The notes beneath the pieces are model-generated. The model saw only the letters and a list, made by a program, of their open reading frames with translations, ran no database searches and had not been told where the DNA came from. This document shows, one piece after another, positions 37,511 through 46,532 of a DNA stretch of 64,000 nt (positions within the stretch are counted from its first letter, which is position 1; each line of letters opens with the position of its first letter). The position numbers and the translations under genes were made by a program. Source of the DNA: Vibrio hepatarius. GTDB lineage: Bacteria > Pseudomonadota > Gammaproteobacteria > Enterobacterales > Vibrionaceae. Location of the stretch: the NCBI RefSeq assembly GCF_018860525.1, contig NZ_JAHKPM010000051.1, forward strand, positions 81,699 to 145,698, given 5' to 3'.

Positions 37511-38497
37511 ATGAAAACGGCCAAACTTTATCGCTATAAGCTGCCAATGGATAGCGGCGTGATATTGAGAGAGCGTAAGCTCACGGAACGAGAAGGCTTT
37601 GTGGTTGTATTGGAAAGCAATGGCCAAACTGGGAGAGGGGAAGTCGCACCATTGCCAGGGTTTAGTCATGAGAGCCTGGAAGATGTTTATCCGCAGTTGT
37701 TGGAACAATTGACGCTTTGGTATGGTGGACAGCCATTTAATTACCAAGCAGTACATCCATCGGTTGCTTTTGGTTTATCTATGGCTCAGCTAGAGCTTGA
37801 TAAACTGCTGCCTGATACGGGCTATTATCAGGCTGCACCTTTATGTTCTGGTGATCCCGATGAGTTGTTACCCAAATTAAATGCTATGAGAGGTAACAAG
37901 GTTGCCAAGGTTAAGGTTGGGCTGTACGAGCCAAATCGTGATGGCTTGATAGTAAGTTTATTACTTGAATCAATTCCAGATCTAATTTTGCGCTTAGATG
38001 CTAACCGTGCATGGACCGCCGAGAAAGCGGAGCAGTTTGCCAAAAAAGTGGCTCCATCTCTACGTCAGAGAATCGCGTTTGTAGAAGAACCATGCGAAAC
38101 TCCCGGTGATAGCTTCTCGTTTGCGATTAAAACTGGGATTGCAATTGCTTGGGATGAAACGCTTCAACATGCGATTCGACAGCCTGACTTTAAACTAGAA
38201 GATTTGGATGGTGCTAAAGCGATTGTCATTAAACCGACATTAATTGGCTCGGTTGAAGCTTGTATTGTGCTTATAGAGCGCGCTAAAACACTAGGAATAA
38301 AACCTATTGTTAGCTCAAGTATTGAGTCGACAATCGGATTAACCCAATTGGCTCGATTATCTCAATGGCAGTTACCTGATGAAATTCCTGGGCTGGATAC
38401 AGTCGGATTATTTGCTGAGCAATTAGAGGTGAGTTGGCCCGGCTGCGAACTGCCTGTTTCTAGATTGGCAGACCACCAGTTATTGTGGCAGTTATAG
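37511..38497 (+). CDS. menC: MenC, o-succinylbenzoate synthase
   Basis: The 328-residue enolase-superfamily enzyme dehydrates SHCHC to o-succinylbenzoate. The catalytic Lys pair is in AKVKVG, the metal ligands in LRLDANRAW, FVEEPC and AWDETL, and the second Lys in AIVIKPTLIG. The frame opens at GTG 37505, but ATG 37511 has an AAGGGA site at suitable distance and is preferred. Its TAG overlaps the start of menE. Confidence 0.94.
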   Translation: MKTAKLYRYKLPMDSGVILRERKLTEREGFVVVLESNGQTGRGEVAPLPGFSHESLEDVYPQLLEQLTLWYGGQPFNYQAVHPSVAFGLSMAQLELDKLLPDTGYYQAAPLCSGDPDELLPKLNAMRGNKVAKVKVGLYEPNRDGLIVSLLLESIPDLILRLDANRAWTAEKAEQFAKKVAPSLRQRIAFVEEPCETPGDSFSFAIKTGIAIAWDETLQHAIRQPDFKLEDLDGAKAIVIKPTLIGSVEACIVLIERAKTLGIKPIVSSSIESTIGLTQLARLSQWQLPDEIPGLDTVGLFAEQLEVSWPGCELPVSRLADHQLLWQL

Positions 38498-39879
38498 TGG
38501 GCAGTCTTTCTCCAATCAAAGAATGGGCTAAGCTACGCCCTTTTTCTTTAGCCGTAAAGTCTCAAGATGTTGCATATGCTTGGGCAGAATTGGTTGACCA
38601 AGTAGATAGCGTAGCAGCTAGCTTAGCTTCTCAAGGCATCAAATCTGGGGAGGTATTGACTTGTGTGGGTAAAAATAGCTTAGACATGTTGCTCGTCTAT
38701 CTAGCCTGTATGGAGTTGGGAGTAATTTGTGCTCCAGTCATGCCGCAGACCAAGCTTGGTTTTGAAGCTAAGTTGAGGGTGCTCTATGCAAAGCGAGTTG
38801 AAGTGAAAGTGTGGTGTACGCCCCCCAATTCTTCATTGATGATGTATTCCAATATAGAATTAGCCCCTTCCTGCCGTGATGAGTACTTAGTCGGTTATCA
38901 CCTAGATAAGCCAGCATCGATCATATTTACATCAGGTTCGACTGGTGTTCCTAAGGCTGTGGTGCACACCTCGCGTCAACATCTGGCTTCAGCTGCTGGT
39001 TTGCTTGACAAACTCTTATTTACGCATGGGGATATTTGGTTACTCAGCCTACCTATCTATCATGTTTCTGGTCTCGCTATTGTTTATCGATGGCTATTTT
39101 CTGGCGCCACCCTAAAAGTTGCTAGTGGGGATTTTCAAAGCGATCTTTCTGACGTAACTCATGTGTCTTTTGTTGCTACTCAGCTTCAACGTGCAGTTGA
39201 GAATGATATATTGTCTGGGCTAACTCATGTATTGCTTGGAGGTAGCCATATCCCGCTTTCGTTGTGTCAGGAAGCATCAAATCGAGGCATTGAAACTTGG
39301 GTTGGTTACGGCATGACAGAAGCCGCTTCAACCGTGACGGTTAAGCTGGTAGATGGCAGTGATAGCGCAGGACAAGTTTTAAATAAACGACGGGTTAAAC
39401 TGCAAGGTGAGCGGATTTATATTGCAGGAGAGATACTCGCTAGTGGCTATTATTACCAAGGTAAAATAGAGCCATTAACACATAGCGGTTGGTTTGATAC
39501 TAAGGATTTGGGCCTATGGCAAAATGGCGGTTTGCGCATTATCGGTAGAGCGGATAATTTGTTTATATCTGGTGGTGAAAATATTCACTGCGAAGAAATT
39601 GAAGCGGTATTAAATCAAATGCCCCATGTTATTCAGTCGATTGTTGTACCAGTGGAAGATAAGGATTTTGGTCACAGGCCTGTTGCTGTCATTCAAAGTG
39701 AACTCAACATAAATATTGCCGATATTGAACGGAATCTAAGCACTGCACTGGTTAAGTTTAAATGGCCGATTGCCTATTACGAGATGCCTAAATACCTTTA
39801 TTTAAATGAGATTAAGATATCACGTTTGGCGGTGAGACAGTGGACTTATCAGCATAGAGCTCAGTCAAACAACCTCTAG
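38485..39879 (+). CDS. menE: MenE, o-succinylbenzoate-CoA ligase
   Basis: This ANL-superfamily ligase (464 aa from GTG 38485) activates o-succinylbenzoate with ATP and CoA. Motifs: SIIFTSGSTGVPKAVVHTSR, YHVSGLAIVYRWL, VGYGMTEAAST, FDTKDLG and GRADNLFISGGENIHCEEIE. The start is uncertain: GTG 38485 overlaps menC by 13 bases, and GTG 38497 overlaps by one base; neither has a strong Shine-Dalgarno site. Last gene of the men operon; no hairpin terminator was seen after it. Confidence 0.93.
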   Translation: MAVIVGSLSPIKEWAKLRPFSLAVKSQDVAYAWAELVDQVDSVAASLASQGIKSGEVLTCVGKNSLDMLLVYLACMELGVICAPVMPQTKLGFEAKLRVLYAKRVEVKVWCTPPNSSLMMYSNIELAPSCRDEYLVGYHLDKPASIIFTSGSTGVPKAVVHTSRQHLASAAGLLDKLLFTHGDIWLLSLPIYHVSGLAIVYRWLFSGATLKVASGDFQSDLSDVTHVSFVATQLQRAVENDILSGLTHVLLGGSHIPLSLCQEASNRGIETWVGYGMTEAASTVTVKLVDGSDSAGQVLNKRRVKLQGERIYIAGEILASGYYYQGKIEPLTHSGWFDTKDLGLWQNGGLRIIGRADNLFISGGENIHCEEIEAVLNQMPHVIQSIVVPVEDKDFGHRPVAVIQSELNINIADIERNLSTALVKFKWPIAYYEMPKYLYLNEIKISRLAVRQWTYQHRAQSNNL

Positions 39880-39923
39880 ATATTTAAACTTTTATTAATA
39901 TTTCCCGAATCAAAAAATGTTGG

Positions 39924-40628
39924 TTATAAATTGAATTCTGCAACAGACTCAATTCTGATGGCATCGTGACGCCAGCATTCAACCTGACAATCGATTAAAT
40001 CACCTCCACGGTTGTAATTAGTTCGTTCAATGATCATGGCAGGGGTACCTGAGGTTGCGCGCAATGCTTGAGCGGTTTTTCCCAGCAAGGTGCTGGTTGA
40101 AATACGGTAATGAGAGTGATGATAGTTTACCCCGTAATGTTCTTTGTAGATATTTGTTAGCGAGCTTGATAAGTCATAGCTCAAAATGTTTGGTAAATAC
40201 TTGGGGCTAATATAGTGGGTCACATACACAACGGGTCGATTTTCTAAGTAATGCACCCGATCGACATGATAAACATCTGAAAAAGGCTCCAAGTTTAATA
40301 AAGTAGTTGCTTGCTTGTTAGCTATCACTTTTTTAGCTGTCAGTAACTCGGTTTTTGGCATACGATTTTGTTGCTGTGCTGAGTTCGAAAAGCTTGATGC
40401 TTGTGTTGGATCGTAGCGTAAAGGTGGCGGTGATATGAACCAACCACGACGGTCTTCGCGATAAATTCGACCTTCTGCCTCAAGAAGAGATAAGGCTTCA
40501 CGCAACGTAACACGTGTGGTATTGAATGATTCCGCTAGTTTACGCTCTGGAGGTAGTTTTTGGCGTGGAGAGAGCATACCGGCCTCAATTTGTTCTACAA
40601 CTGAGTCTTTAATTTTTACGTATTGCAC
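39924..40628 (-). CDS. GntR-family regulator with UTRA ligand domain
   Basis: About 234 residues: winged HTH (about 5-68; LPPERKLAESFNTTRVTLRE, LLEAEGRIYREDRRGWFI) and a UTRA sensor domain (about 95-230; VYHVDRVHYLENRPVVYVTHYI). The HutC subfamily uses UTRA to bind small effectors. The start is probably GTG 40628, six bases after AAGGA; a TTG one codon upstream is too close. I cannot name the effector; similar Vibrio regulators include PhnR-type phosphonate regulators, but no phosphonate genes are nearby. Confidence 0.85.
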   Translation of the reverse strand: MQYVKIKDSVVEQIEAGMLSPRQKLPPERKLAESFNTTRVTLREALSLLEAEGRIYREDRRGWFISPPPLRYDPTQASSFSNSAQQQNRMPKTELLTAKKVIANKQATTLLNLEPFSDVYHVDRVHYLENRPVVYVTHYISPKYLPNILSYDLSSSLTNIYKEHYGVNYHHSHYRISTSTLLGKTAQALRATSGTPAMIIERTNYNRGGDLIDCQVECWRHDAIRIESVAEFNL

Positions 40629-40833
40629 CAAGTATCCTTATTATCTCCGCCATGGTAGACCCTACGATAGCACCACACCAGACTATTATGTGTCATTGCT
40701 TTGAATTGTAACTGTGCATTTTCGAAACAAAACTTAGTTGAAATGGGTATTTCATAGTCCAAAAGTGTCTTTTCCATATTTATAACTCTATTTCATAATA
40801 ATCGCTACGGATTAGGAAAATGGATATATAGAG

Positions 40834-41016
40834 ATGATAGGTAAAACCATCATAGTGTTAGCCACCTTGCTACAGCTCATCGTCGCAATACAAAGCGAAG
40901 GACTTATTAGAGCATTATCTGAACTCTCTGCCTTCCTGCTTGTTGTCTCTTTGTTGATAATGTCGCGAGCAAAGAGACAAAGTGAAGGGAGTGAAAACCA
41001 AGCCTATAGATATTAG
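40834..41016 (+). CDS. Possible small membrane protein (60 aa)
   Basis: A 60-residue ORF with a hydrophobic helix pair ([27 protein letters not shown]) and a charged, polar tail. It overlaps the 3' end of the convergent yeiH-like gene by four bases. The ribosome-binding site is weak (TAGAG), so this is tentative. No homologue recognised. Confidence 0.4.
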   Translation: MIGKTIIVLATLLQLIVAIQSEGLIRALSELSAFLLVVSLLIMSRAKRQSEGSENQAYRY

Positions 41017-41954
41017 ACGAGTAAAAGCCAAGCGAGTGAACTACAAGAAATAGCCACCCACAATGTAACACCAAATACGAGTGGTTTAGGGCCAGCAGAT
41101 TTCAGTTTCTCTACCGAAATACTACAGCCAATCAAAAACAGGCATACCACTAATGTACGCTTGGCCACATCAAACAAGGTATGATAAACCACTTCATATT
41201 GTGGTAGGAGATCGCTAACGGCAATGGCTAAGCAGTAAAATAAAATGAAATAGGGGATGGTGATTTTTTTAGAGTCACTACGAAAAAGAAACGCACTGAA
41301 AAACGCGACTGGAATAATCCATAATGCTCTGGCTAGCTTCAGTGTAGTGGCTGTTGTTAATGCTTCTTCACCATAAGCAGATGCGGCACCGACCACAGAT
41401 GAAGTATCGTGGATGGCTATGGCAGCCCATGTCCCAAAAGTATTTTGATCAAGACCAAGGGCGTGGCCAATAACAGGGAAGATAAATAGAGCTAATGAAT
41501 TGAGTACAAATACTGTGGCAAGAGATAAACCGATTTGTCCATCATTGGCTTTTATAGCAGGCGCCACCGCAGCAATAGCGCTCCCTCCGCAGATTGCAGT
41601 GCCTGAGCATATCAAGTAGCCAGTTTTTTTATCCAGAGCGATGGCTTTTGCTACCCACCAACCAATTAGCAAAGTTCCGACGATTGTAGCGACAATCAGT
41701 CCTATCCCATCGGTAGTAACGGCTAATGCATCTTTAAAGTGGATCCCAAACCCTAGGCCAACTATAGAGTAAGCCAATAATTTTTTAGTTACCTTAGCAA
41801 GGTTAAAATTATGAGGGACCAAACCAAGTGTCGCGAGTAGAAAGCCAATAACAAGGGCGGTAGGAGAGGTAACAAAAGGGGTTAAGCAGGCTAACAAAGC
41901 AAGCCAGAACAAAAGCTGATTTTTTAACGTGTTCATCGAAAAATTATTTTTCAT
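41013..41954 (-). CDS. YeiH-family putative sulfate exporter
   Basis: The 313-residue protein has about 9-10 membrane helices. [20 protein letters not shown] and [19 protein letters not shown] are the conserved YeiH/UPF0324 signatures, and GLGFGIHF is typical of the first half. The family is annotated as a putative sulfate exporter on limited evidence. An internal ATG six codons later (41936) is an alternative start; neither start has a strong ribosome-binding site. Confidence 0.88.
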   Translation of the reverse strand: MKNNFSMNTLKNQLLFWLALLACLTPFVTSPTALVIGFLLATLGLVPHNFNLAKVTKKLLAYSIVGLGFGIHFKDALAVTTDGIGLIVATIVGTLLIGWWVAKAIALDKKTGYLICSGTAICGGSAIAAVAPAIKANDGQIGLSLATVFVLNSLALFIFPVIGHALGLDQNTFGTWAAIAIHDTSSVVGAASAYGEEALTTATTLKLARALWIIPVAFFSAFLFRSDSKKITIPYFILFYCLAIAVSDLLPQYEVVYHTLFDVAKRTLVVCLFLIGCSISVEKLKSAGPKPLVFGVTLWVAISCSSLAWLLLV

Positions 41955-42066
41955 AAGTGGCTGTAAAGTGTAGCGGACTTTGGTAAATAAATAGATTTAA
42001 ATGAGCTGAACAGTCGTTTAGAAAATCTGAACGTACAGGTAAAGCTCTGCCAATTTTTTCCAAACA

Positions 42067-43938
42067 TTATTTCCAATTACCTCTTAGCCTTGTAACTTCA
42101 GAGAACATCTTTTCTGGTGTCGCATTAGCGGGTGAAACTGCTGGACCAGCTTCAACCTCTAATCTAGACCAAAAGCGGGATGGAAATCCACTACAAGCTT
42201 TTCCATTATAACGGCTAAAGAAACTACCCCATAACCCTTTGAGCGCAACTGGAACGACAGGCACATGACTACTTTTGAGAATAATATCCATTCCGCGCAT
42301 AAATTCATTAATATCCCCTGTACTTGTCAGTCGACCTTCAGGGAAAACACAAACCAATTCTCCTTGTTGGAGTGCTTGTTCAATCTCACGAAAAGCATCA
42401 CGGATAGAACTGTGGTTTGAAGCTGATATCGGTATTACTCCAGCTTTTTTGAGGAATCGGCGTAACAGGGGAAGGTTGGCATATTCTTCTTCCATTACAA
42501 AGCGAATCAGCCTCGGGAATGCGGCGCTGAGTAATAGAGCATCCATGTAACTTACATGATTACAAACAATTAAAGCACCTCCTTTCTCAGGTAGGTGATG
42601 TAAATTCTTATGTGTAACCCGGTACATCGTGTGTGTCATTGCCCATATAATGAAACGTACTGTGCGTATAGGTATTTGTCGTAATAAACGTATTGCAATG
42701 ATCAGATTCATCGCAGAAAGAAGGAGAAAAAGTTGAGGAATGCTCAAATTGAGTAGTGTAAGACAAATGATTCCCAATATTGCACTGCCAACCATAAAGA
42801 GTGAGTTATAGATATTGAGAGCAGCGATAACTTGTGCACGCTGGTTAACTTTTGCTCGCTGTTGCATGAAAGCGTAAAGAGGAACGATAAATATCCCTCC
42901 TGAAAATCCCAGCATTAGTAAGGAAGCGTATACTGGCCATAGAGGGGGGTATAAAATAAAGTCACTGAAAGTGTGCATTTTGGGTAATGCGCTGGGTACT
43001 GATAACGCCATAGTCAAACCAAACAGAGAAATCCCCAAACAGCCAAGTGGGACAATGCCCAGTTCTATACGATGGTTAGATAATTTATCGCAGGCAAGAG
43101 AACCAAATGCCACACCAATCGAAAAAAGTGCCAAAAGAAAAGAAACAGCGCTTTCGTTACCATTGAGATATATTTTTGTAAAGTTAGGGAATTGTGTGAG
43201 GTAAGCGGCACCCAAAAACCAAAACCAGCTAATCGCCATTAAAGCTAGAAAGATTGAACGATCAGATTTAGCTATTGATATAGTATTACGAATTTGTTTT
43301 ATGGGCTGCCAGCGAAACCTTAGCTTGGGTGCACTTGGAGCGGCTTTAGGAATAGCGCAGCTGGCAATATACCCAAGCAGGGCGAAAATAACCACACTGA
43401 TTGCTGCAATATATTTTGCATTCTCTGTCGAAGCAATGATCCCTGCTCCTAAAGTACCCAATAGTATTGCCAAAAAAGTGCCTGTTTCCACCAGTGCATT
43501 ACCAGGTACCAGTTCTTGTGGTTTCAGCTGTTGAGGGAGAAGTGCGTATTTTACCGGCCCAAAAAATGCTGATTGTGTCCCCATTAAAAAAAGTAGGATC
43601 AGAAGGATAATATAGCTTTCGGTAATAAAACCAATTGCACCGAGGCACATGATGCCAATTTCGACAAGTTTTACTTTACGGATGAACCACGATTTTTCGT
43701 ATTTATCTGCCAATACTCCAGCAGATGCTGAAAAGAGAAAGAAAGGGAGTATGAATAAACCAGCAGCAAGATTGATGAAAAGATCACTGGAAATAGGGAG
43801 TGCATCGGCACCAGTGAAAGCAACAAACAATAGCAAAACGTTTTTAAAAATATTGTCGTTAAATGCCCCAAAAAATTGAGTAATAAAGTAGGGGAAAAAT
43901 CGCCTTTTTCCTAACAGCGAAGTTTGATTGTTTGACAT
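42067..43938 (-). CDS. LplT-like MFS transporter fused to PlsC-type acyltransferase
   Basis: The 623-residue fusion has an MFS domain (about 1-410; FFPYFITQFFGAFNDNIFKN, GFSGGIFIVPLYAFMQQRA) like the lysophospholipid flippase LplT, then a 1-acylglycerophosphate acyltransferase domain (about 430-620) with the HX4D motif in CNHVSYMDALL, FPEGRLTSTGDI and VPVVPVALKGLWGS. In E. coli, LplT flips lysophospholipids inward and Aas re-acylates them. Here the flippase and acyltransferase are one chain, and the acyl-ACP synthetase half of Aas is absent. It probably repairs membrane lysophospholipids. The downstream neighbour in transcription is yeiH. Confidence 0.88.
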   Translation of the reverse strand: MSNNQTSLLGKRRFFPYFITQFFGAFNDNIFKNVLLLFVAFTGADALPISSDLFINLAAGLFILPFFLFSASAGVLADKYEKSWFIRKVKLVEIGIMCLGAIGFITESYIILLILLFLMGTQSAFFGPVKYALLPQQLKPQELVPGNALVETGTFLAILLGTLGAGIIASTENAKYIAAISVVIFALLGYIASCAIPKAAPSAPKLRFRWQPIKQIRNTISIAKSDRSIFLALMAISWFWFLGAAYLTQFPNFTKIYLNGNESAVSFLLALFSIGVAFGSLACDKLSNHRIELGIVPLGCLGISLFGLTMALSVPSALPKMHTFSDFILYPPLWPVYASLLMLGFSGGIFIVPLYAFMQQRAKVNQRAQVIAALNIYNSLFMVGSAILGIICLTLLNLSIPQLFLLLSAMNLIIAIRLLRQIPIRTVRFIIWAMTHTMYRVTHKNLHHLPEKGGALIVCNHVSYMDALLLSAAFPRLIRFVMEEEYANLPLLRRFLKKAGVIPISASNHSSIRDAFREIEQALQQGELVCVFPEGRLTSTGDINEFMRGMDIILKSSHVPVVPVALKGLWGSFFSRYNGKACSGFPSRFWSRLEVEAGPAVSPANATPEKMFSEVTRLRGNWK

Positions 43939-43964
43939 GCTAGCCCTTTTCTTTTAAGAGAAAT

Positions 43965-44555
43965 TCACCAATTCGCGATATAGCTAGAAAGAAGGTTGTC
44001 AATTAGCTTTTTTCCATCAATTGGCTCTGCAGCAAAAAATTTATCATCGACACTGAGCAAAGTAATCCCATGTACTCCAGACCAGAGAACACGGCTTGCT
44101 TGTAACACTTCTTTTTTGTTTCGCTGAGGGGCTAATTGAGATAGAAGCTGTTCAAGCATCCCTGTCATATTGGCAATTCTTTCTGCTTGCCAGTCTGGCA
44201 ATACAGCGCCATTCATATTGTGCTCAAAAATAAGCTGCCATCTATGAGGGTGTAATTGAGCAAAGTCGTGATAACAATAAGCGAGCTGAAACAAAGCTGA
44301 TTTAGTGTCTGGGCTTTGCTCTACGACTAGTTTTGCCTCACTGGCTAATTCGTCAAGAGTTTGAGCAACTGCATGGAGTAAGAGGAGGTTGTAGTTACCA
44401 AAGACGTTAACAAGCGTACTTGGTACATAACCAATCATATTCGCGACTTTACGCAGACTAAGTTCGTGATAAGAATTGTCACTGAGGAAGTCCTTAACGG
44501 TTTCTAACGTGAGTGCGATCAGCTCTTCACGTGTATGATCGTTTCTACGTGCCAT
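43965..44555 (-). CDS. TetR-family transcriptional regulator
   Basis: About 196 residues: N-terminal TetR HTH (about 8-55; LSLRKVANMIGYVPSTLVNV with FGN) and a C-terminal ligand-binding domain (WQLIFEHNMNG, VLWSGVHGITLLSVDDKF). ATG 44555 (MARRNDHTREELIALTLE) is preferred to the upstream TTG 44579, because the palindromic operator at 44573-44585 would otherwise lie within the coding region. It is 26 bases upstream of the LplT-PlsC gene on the same strand, so it probably controls it and itself. Confidence 0.88.
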   Translation of the reverse strand: MARRNDHTREELIALTLETVKDFLSDNSYHELSLRKVANMIGYVPSTLVNVFGNYNLLLLHAVAQTLDELASEAKLVVEQSPDTKSALFQLAYCYHDFAQLHPHRWQLIFEHNMNGAVLPDWQAERIANMTGMLEQLLSQLAPQRNKKEVLQASRVLWSGVHGITLLSVDDKFFAAEPIDGKKLIDNLLSSYIANW

Positions 44556-44572
44556 GACATAAAGTCTAAAAA

Positions 44573-44585
44573 TGAACAATGTTCA
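44573..44585. promoter_or_regulatory. Probable TetR operator (TGAACA-N-TGTTCA)
   Basis: TGAACA-A-TGTTCA is a perfect 6-1-6 palindrome centred about 24 bases before the preferred start of the TetR-family gene, the usual place for an autoregulatory operator. It was not found upstream of the LplT-PlsC gene itself. Confidence 0.55.
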
Positions 44586-44747
44586 ATATTCTATCAGGCT
44601 CAAAGCTTAGCGCAACTGAGCTAGAGTTAAATTTGCAACACTTTGATACATGTCTCTACATTCATAGTATTTTCTTCTTGTGATACAAAGGCTATTATTG
44701 CAGAGTTAGTATAATTATTACCTCATTTGTTAACCCTAAGGCAAAAT

Positions 44748-45617
44748 ATGAAAAGATTTTTTTCCCTTGTCGCCCTGCTGATGGTATCTGTTGCCATTAC
44801 TCCGATCGCTGAAGCTAAGAAGTTTGGTGGTGGCAAGTCATTTGGTAAAAGCTATAAAACAGCCCCTGCGCCAAAACAACAAAACACTAACACACTCGGC
44901 AAAGATCAAGCGACTAAGTCGCCAAGTTCAAGTAAAAAAGGCTTAATGGGTGGTTTATTAGGCGGCTTACTTGCTGGTGGTCTTCTGGCGGCATTTTTTG
45001 GTGGTGCGTTTGAAGGTATTCAGTTTATGGATATTCTCATTATGGGCCTAGTTGCATTTGTTATCTTCAAGCTAATGAAGGGCTTTCTTGGAGCAAAACA
45101 AGGCAGTATAAATCAGCACAAACAGCAACCTGCATTTGGTGGTTCTGCGCCTAAGTTTGAGCAACCAAATGTCCATAATTTTGAGCAGCAGCCACAAACA
45201 GCAACACAAGGTGGTGGCTTTGGTGCTACCAATGACGTACCAAATAATTTTCCACCAGGCTTTGATCAGTCAGCCTTTATTAATGGTGCTCGTGAACATT
45301 ACCGTGTTCTTCAAGGTGCGTGGAATCACAACCAGCTTGAAACAATCCAGGAATATGTATCACTAAGCTTGTTTGCAGACCTGCAGCAAGAACGTGCGAA
45401 GCTTGAAGTTGAACAACACACTGATGTTATGTATGTAGATGCCGAGATTGTTCGAGCTGATCATGATGCTAACAAAGCTCAACTAAGTATACAATTTAGC
45501 GGTCGATACCGTGATACAGTTGAAAACGTCGAAGAAAATATTGAAGATATTTGGCACTTAGAACGTGATCTGACAACTGAAAATGCTCCTTGGTTAATCG
45601 TTGGCATACAAGGATAA
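44748..45617 (+). CDS. Tim44-like domain membrane protein
   Basis: About 289 residues with a signal or anchor sequence (about 1-24), a Gly/Lys/Ser-rich linker, a Gly-rich hydrophobic segment (about 66-90) and a second membrane helix (LIMGLVAFVIFKLMKGFLGA, about 97-117), a Gln/Asn-rich linker and a C-terminal Tim44-like domain (about 170-289; FINGAREHYRVLQGAWNHNQ). ATG 44748 with AAGG upstream is preferred to the frame opening at 44727. The Tim44-like fold is found in bacterial envelope proteins of unknown role. Confidence 0.82.
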   Translation: MKRFFSLVALLMVSVAITPIAEAKKFGGGKSFGKSYKTAPAPKQQNTNTLGKDQATKSPSSSKKGLMGGLLGGLLAGGLLAAFFGGAFEGIQFMDILIMGLVAFVIFKLMKGFLGAKQGSINQHKQQPAFGGSAPKFEQPNVHNFEQQPQTATQGGGFGATNDVPNNFPPGFDQSAFINGAREHYRVLQGAWNHNQLETIQEYVSLSLFADLQQERAKLEVEQHTDVMYVDAEIVRADHDANKAQLSIQFSGRYRDTVENVEENIEDIWHLERDLTTENAPWLIVGIQG

Positions 45618-45636
45618 CTTCATTTTTTATATTAAG

Positions 45637-45664
45637 CGCCCAAGCCATTTGCTTGGGCGTTTTT
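45637..45664 (+). terminator. Terminator of the Tim44-like gene
   Basis: CGCCCAAGC and GCTTGGGCG form a 9-bp perfect stem with a 5-base loop, followed by five Ts, 20 bases after the stop. Confidence 0.93.
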
Positions 45665-45746
45665 GTATTATATGTGTTCGGTAAATTTTAAGTCTGTATC
45701 AGAAGCAACAAAATATTAGCCTCCTTAACTAAATTAATTGGGCTAA

Positions 45747-46532
45747 TCACAAAAGGGTACAAAGGCATACAAACGCCAAGGTGAACATTAAGCGCGGTAT
45801 TAACCACTGAGCTTGTTTGGAACTAACAATCACGGCCACCTTCTCTAGACGAACGAAATTTTTACCTCCCCAATTTGGCGATTTGAAGTCAAAGCATAGG
45901 CTTAAGAATAAGAAGTGGCTTGCTGTGATGATTCGGGCGTGGAAGAAATCATCGGAAAATATAGCAACTATGTATGAAGCAACATGAAGCGTGGATAACG
46001 TCATTTTGGGTAAGATGTGTTTGTATTCAACAAATAACAATTGTACCAACCATGCGCCATATATTACTTTAAGCTGCCATGACACGGGAGTGCCAAGTAA
46101 TAATAGTTCAGCGCCTCCAAAGTGCTGAGTAGTCAAGCTTCCATAAATCCACTGTGCGATGGCCCCAGCTAGACAGATAGAAATAACAATGGATAGATAT
46201 GCTTGCTTTTTGAGTTGAACCCAAATAAAACCACCAGCTTGAACGATAAAAAATATCATCAATGCATTGTCTAGATATGGAATATCGATCCATTGTGCAA
46301 CCATTAAAAAACAGATCAAATTGAATCCTGACTCTAACCAAAGAATCCGTTTTATTTCACCACTATTATCTACTGGTTTAACAAGAGGCCAAAACACAAG
46401 AGGTAATAAGAGCGTTAGCAATAATGTTAGCCACATAGAGCTTTGAACAACGTGATAGTAACCGCTTGCATACACCAAGCTTAATATGAGGAATAATGCT
46501 GTTGAAAGAGGAGGGATCATTATCTCTTTCAT
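45747..46532 (-). CDS. Polytopic membrane protein of the NRPS-type locus
   Basis: About 261 residues and seven or eight hydrophobic helices; no family recognised. ATG 46532 overlaps the TGA of the FAD-oxidoreductase gene as ATGA, so translation is coupled and the two products probably act together. The frame extends upstream to 46568, but that part lies inside the upstream gene. Candidates for its role include a membrane-bound tailoring enzyme, an exporter or a UbiA-like protein, none supported by a motif. Confidence 0.7.
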   Translation of the reverse strand: MKEIMIPPLSTALFLILSLVYASGYYHVVQSSMWLTLLLTLLLPLVFWPLVKPVDNSGEIKRILWLESGFNLICFLMVAQWIDIPYLDNALMIFFIVQAGGFIWVQLKKQAYLSIVISICLAGAIAQWIYGSLTTQHFGGAELLLLGTPVSWQLKVIYGAWLVQLLFVEYKHILPKMTLSTLHVASYIVAIFSDDFFHARIITASHFLFLSLCFDFKSPNWGGKNFVRLEKVAVIVSSKQAQWLIPRLMFTLAFVCLCTLL

